A DNA stretch of 64,000 nt from contig NC_067120.1 of assembly GCF_021347895.1 (NCBI RefSeq), positions 18,709,361 through 18,773,360 on the forward strand, given 5' to 3'. The notes beneath the pieces were generated by a model. That model was not told the origin of the DNA and ran no database searches. It saw only the letters and a program-made list of their open reading frames with translations. The DNA comes from Acanthochromis polyacanthus (Eukaryota; Chordata; Actinopteri; Pomacentridae). Shown here piece after piece: positions 62,479-64,000 of the stretch (position 1 is the stretch's first letter; each line of letters begins with the position of its first letter). A program made the translations under genes and the position numbers.

Positions 62479-62865
62479 TTAACCCTCCTGTCGTCCTCCG
62501 GATCAAATTGACCCGTTTTAAAGTTTTAAAAATGTGGAAAAAATATATATATTTTCACAGTGAAAACTTCCACATTTTCAAATTTGTTTTAGGAAATTTT
62601 TAAACATTTTTTGGTGAAAAAAAAACAAATTAAAAAAATGTTTAAGAACATTCAGAAAAGAAATCAACCAAAATCCAATGAATTTTGCTATCAAAGTTGG
62701 GGATTTTTATTTAAAAAATTAAACTTTTGAGGGAAACTTTTCAGGAATTTTTTTCCTGAAGATTTTGCAAATTTTTATAAGTTTGGGGATTTTTTTTTTT
62801 CTGAATTTTTGGACTTTTTTCAGACAAGGCAACAACATTTTTGGTAAGGACAACACGAGGGTTAA
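62479..62865. mobile_element. piggyBac-like MITE with TTAA target sites
   Basis: TTAA at 62479-62482 and 62862-62865 borders inverted ends TTAACCCTCCTGTCGTCC and GGACAACACGAGGGTTAA (16 of 18 positions match). The 387-bp A/T-rich interior has no transposase. TTAA target choice with CCCT termini is typical of piggyBac-derived MITEs. Confidence 0.8.
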
Positions 62866-63522
62866 GAAGAGTTTAAAGCAGTTTTTTTTTTTTTGTATTT
62901 GCAGCTTTGTAACATCCACTTCTGGGTAGTATTTTCCACTCTGAAAATAAAACGAGAAGTTCAGGATATTCTGTCAGATTTGAGGGATGGATGTTCTTTT
63001 ATTGCCGATTATTTTTTGCATTCGACCAGACTGTGAGTTCACTGAACAGCACAGCTCACATGTCCTGTACATGACAAAAGGCATCGTATTCACCGCTATA
63101 TTCTGATCTCCACCGCTGAAACAGACAGTAATCCTGCTTACGGTGCAAAGCTTCTCGATGAGCTCACTGTCTGTACATTTAATGCACGCAGCCATTAGGT
63201 TTGCTTGATTCACTGTAAGAAATCAATTTCCACGGTCTTTCCTTACAAAATAGCAGCAGGGACCGGTATTCAGGAGACCAACAATGATGTCTTCATGCCC
63301 CCTCCCCAGCCCCTTTACCTCCTCTGCAAAGTGCAAAAATAAAAAAAAAACAGAAAAAAACAAAAATAAAAAGATGGTTGCTGGTGTGTGACTCATTCCT
63401 CCCCTCTTTCTCCTCCTCCTCCTCCTCCTCCCCCGTTTGTTGGAATCTCCCCATATCTCAGCAGCTTGGGGGAAATGGGAGCATTACACTAATGATATAG
63501 AAAAGGCTTGAGGGGGGCTGCG

Positions 63523-63565
<43 letters not shown>

Positions 63566-64000
63566 AGTTATGCTGAGCGCTTTGCAGACCACAGCCATGC
63601 AGGCCAATTAAAGCGACTGACGCAGTGCAGGGCCCACTGACAGCTGCTGATGTGCCATTAGCAAAGCATGGGGAATCTCTTGTGAGAGAGGGAAGCTCCG
63701 AGCAACGCCTCCCTACCTCGGCCCAGCGTGATTCACATCAGCTCAGATCTGCTTAAGGCAACATATGAGTGTAGAGGAGGGCCAGAGGAGGCTTAGAAAG
63801 GGAAGAAGAGGATGAGGTGAAGAACACGGAGGGAGAGAATAAGAGAGAGAAGAGAGAGCAAGACAATGTCTCAGACAGATTTAGTAAAAAAAAACAACAC
63901 TGAGGCAGCGTGGGCGTTCTGGTGGCTCAGTGGGCTTGAGGCGACGGAGTACTAACAGCGAATGCCAGAAATAGAAATACACTTGAAAACAAGAAGACAC
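62866..64000. other. Non-coding, with CTC and GT microsatellites and GA-rich tail
   Basis: CTC repeats lie at 63410-63432, GT repeats (about 24 units) at 63517-63564, and a purine-rich tract (GAGAGA, GGAAGAAGAGG) at 63775-63865. No coding exon is recognised. An upstream non-coding syt12 exon could lie here but cannot be shown. Confidence 0.5.

Overview
This window looks like a piece of a teleost fish genome. The genes are split by GT/AG introns. The interspersed DNA is a typical fish mixture: Tc1-type, hAT-like and piggyBac-like DNA transposons, an L1-like LINE, L2 tails, and CA, TATC and GT microsatellites. All assigned host genes lie on the minus strand. Exon boundaries were set by hand from reading-frame continuity and splice sites.

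Layout: (1) 1-3.4 kb holds exon 1 of an IFITM-like gene (copy A), with its intron and 5' flank. Copy A carries a 5'-truncated L2 insertion and a Tc1 transposon with an intact 350-codon transposase. (2) 3.4-13 kb is repeat-rich: a G-rich palindrome, two inverted tRNA-like modules, an L1-like retrotransposon with an intact 1259-aa ORF2, then G/C-rich low-complexity blocks joined to an inverted repeat. (3) 13-22.7 kb has no recognisable gene. It holds a T-rich tract, a roughly 60-bp minisatellite, a Tc1 relic, an hAT-like element and a TATC array. (4) 22.7-27.1 kb holds two complete two-exon IFITM-like genes (copies B and C) in tandem. (5) 29.8-42.7 kb is catalase (cat): 13 coding exons, 527 aa, collinear with the human numbering. 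(6) 46.3-59.0 kb is synaptotagmin-12 (syt12): 7 coding exons, 429 aa. (7) 59-64 kb is syt12 5' flank or 5'-UTR intron, with a fold-back Tc1 relic and a piggyBac-like MITE.

The genes do not form one pathway. The IFITM copies are a local family of antiviral membrane proteins, catalase is a peroxisomal peroxide-degrading enzyme, and syt12 is a vesicle protein with calcium-blind C2 domains. The most informative signal is evolutionary. IFITM copies A and B serve as each other's filled and empty sites for three mobile elements, which lets the duplication and insertion events be put in order. I found no clear case of a wholly new system. The best unexplained candidates are the inverted tRNA-like pair at 4.0-4.2 kb, the G-rich/inverted-repeat block at 10.1-12.4 kb, and a possible plus-strand TATA promoter with first exon at 45.9 kb.
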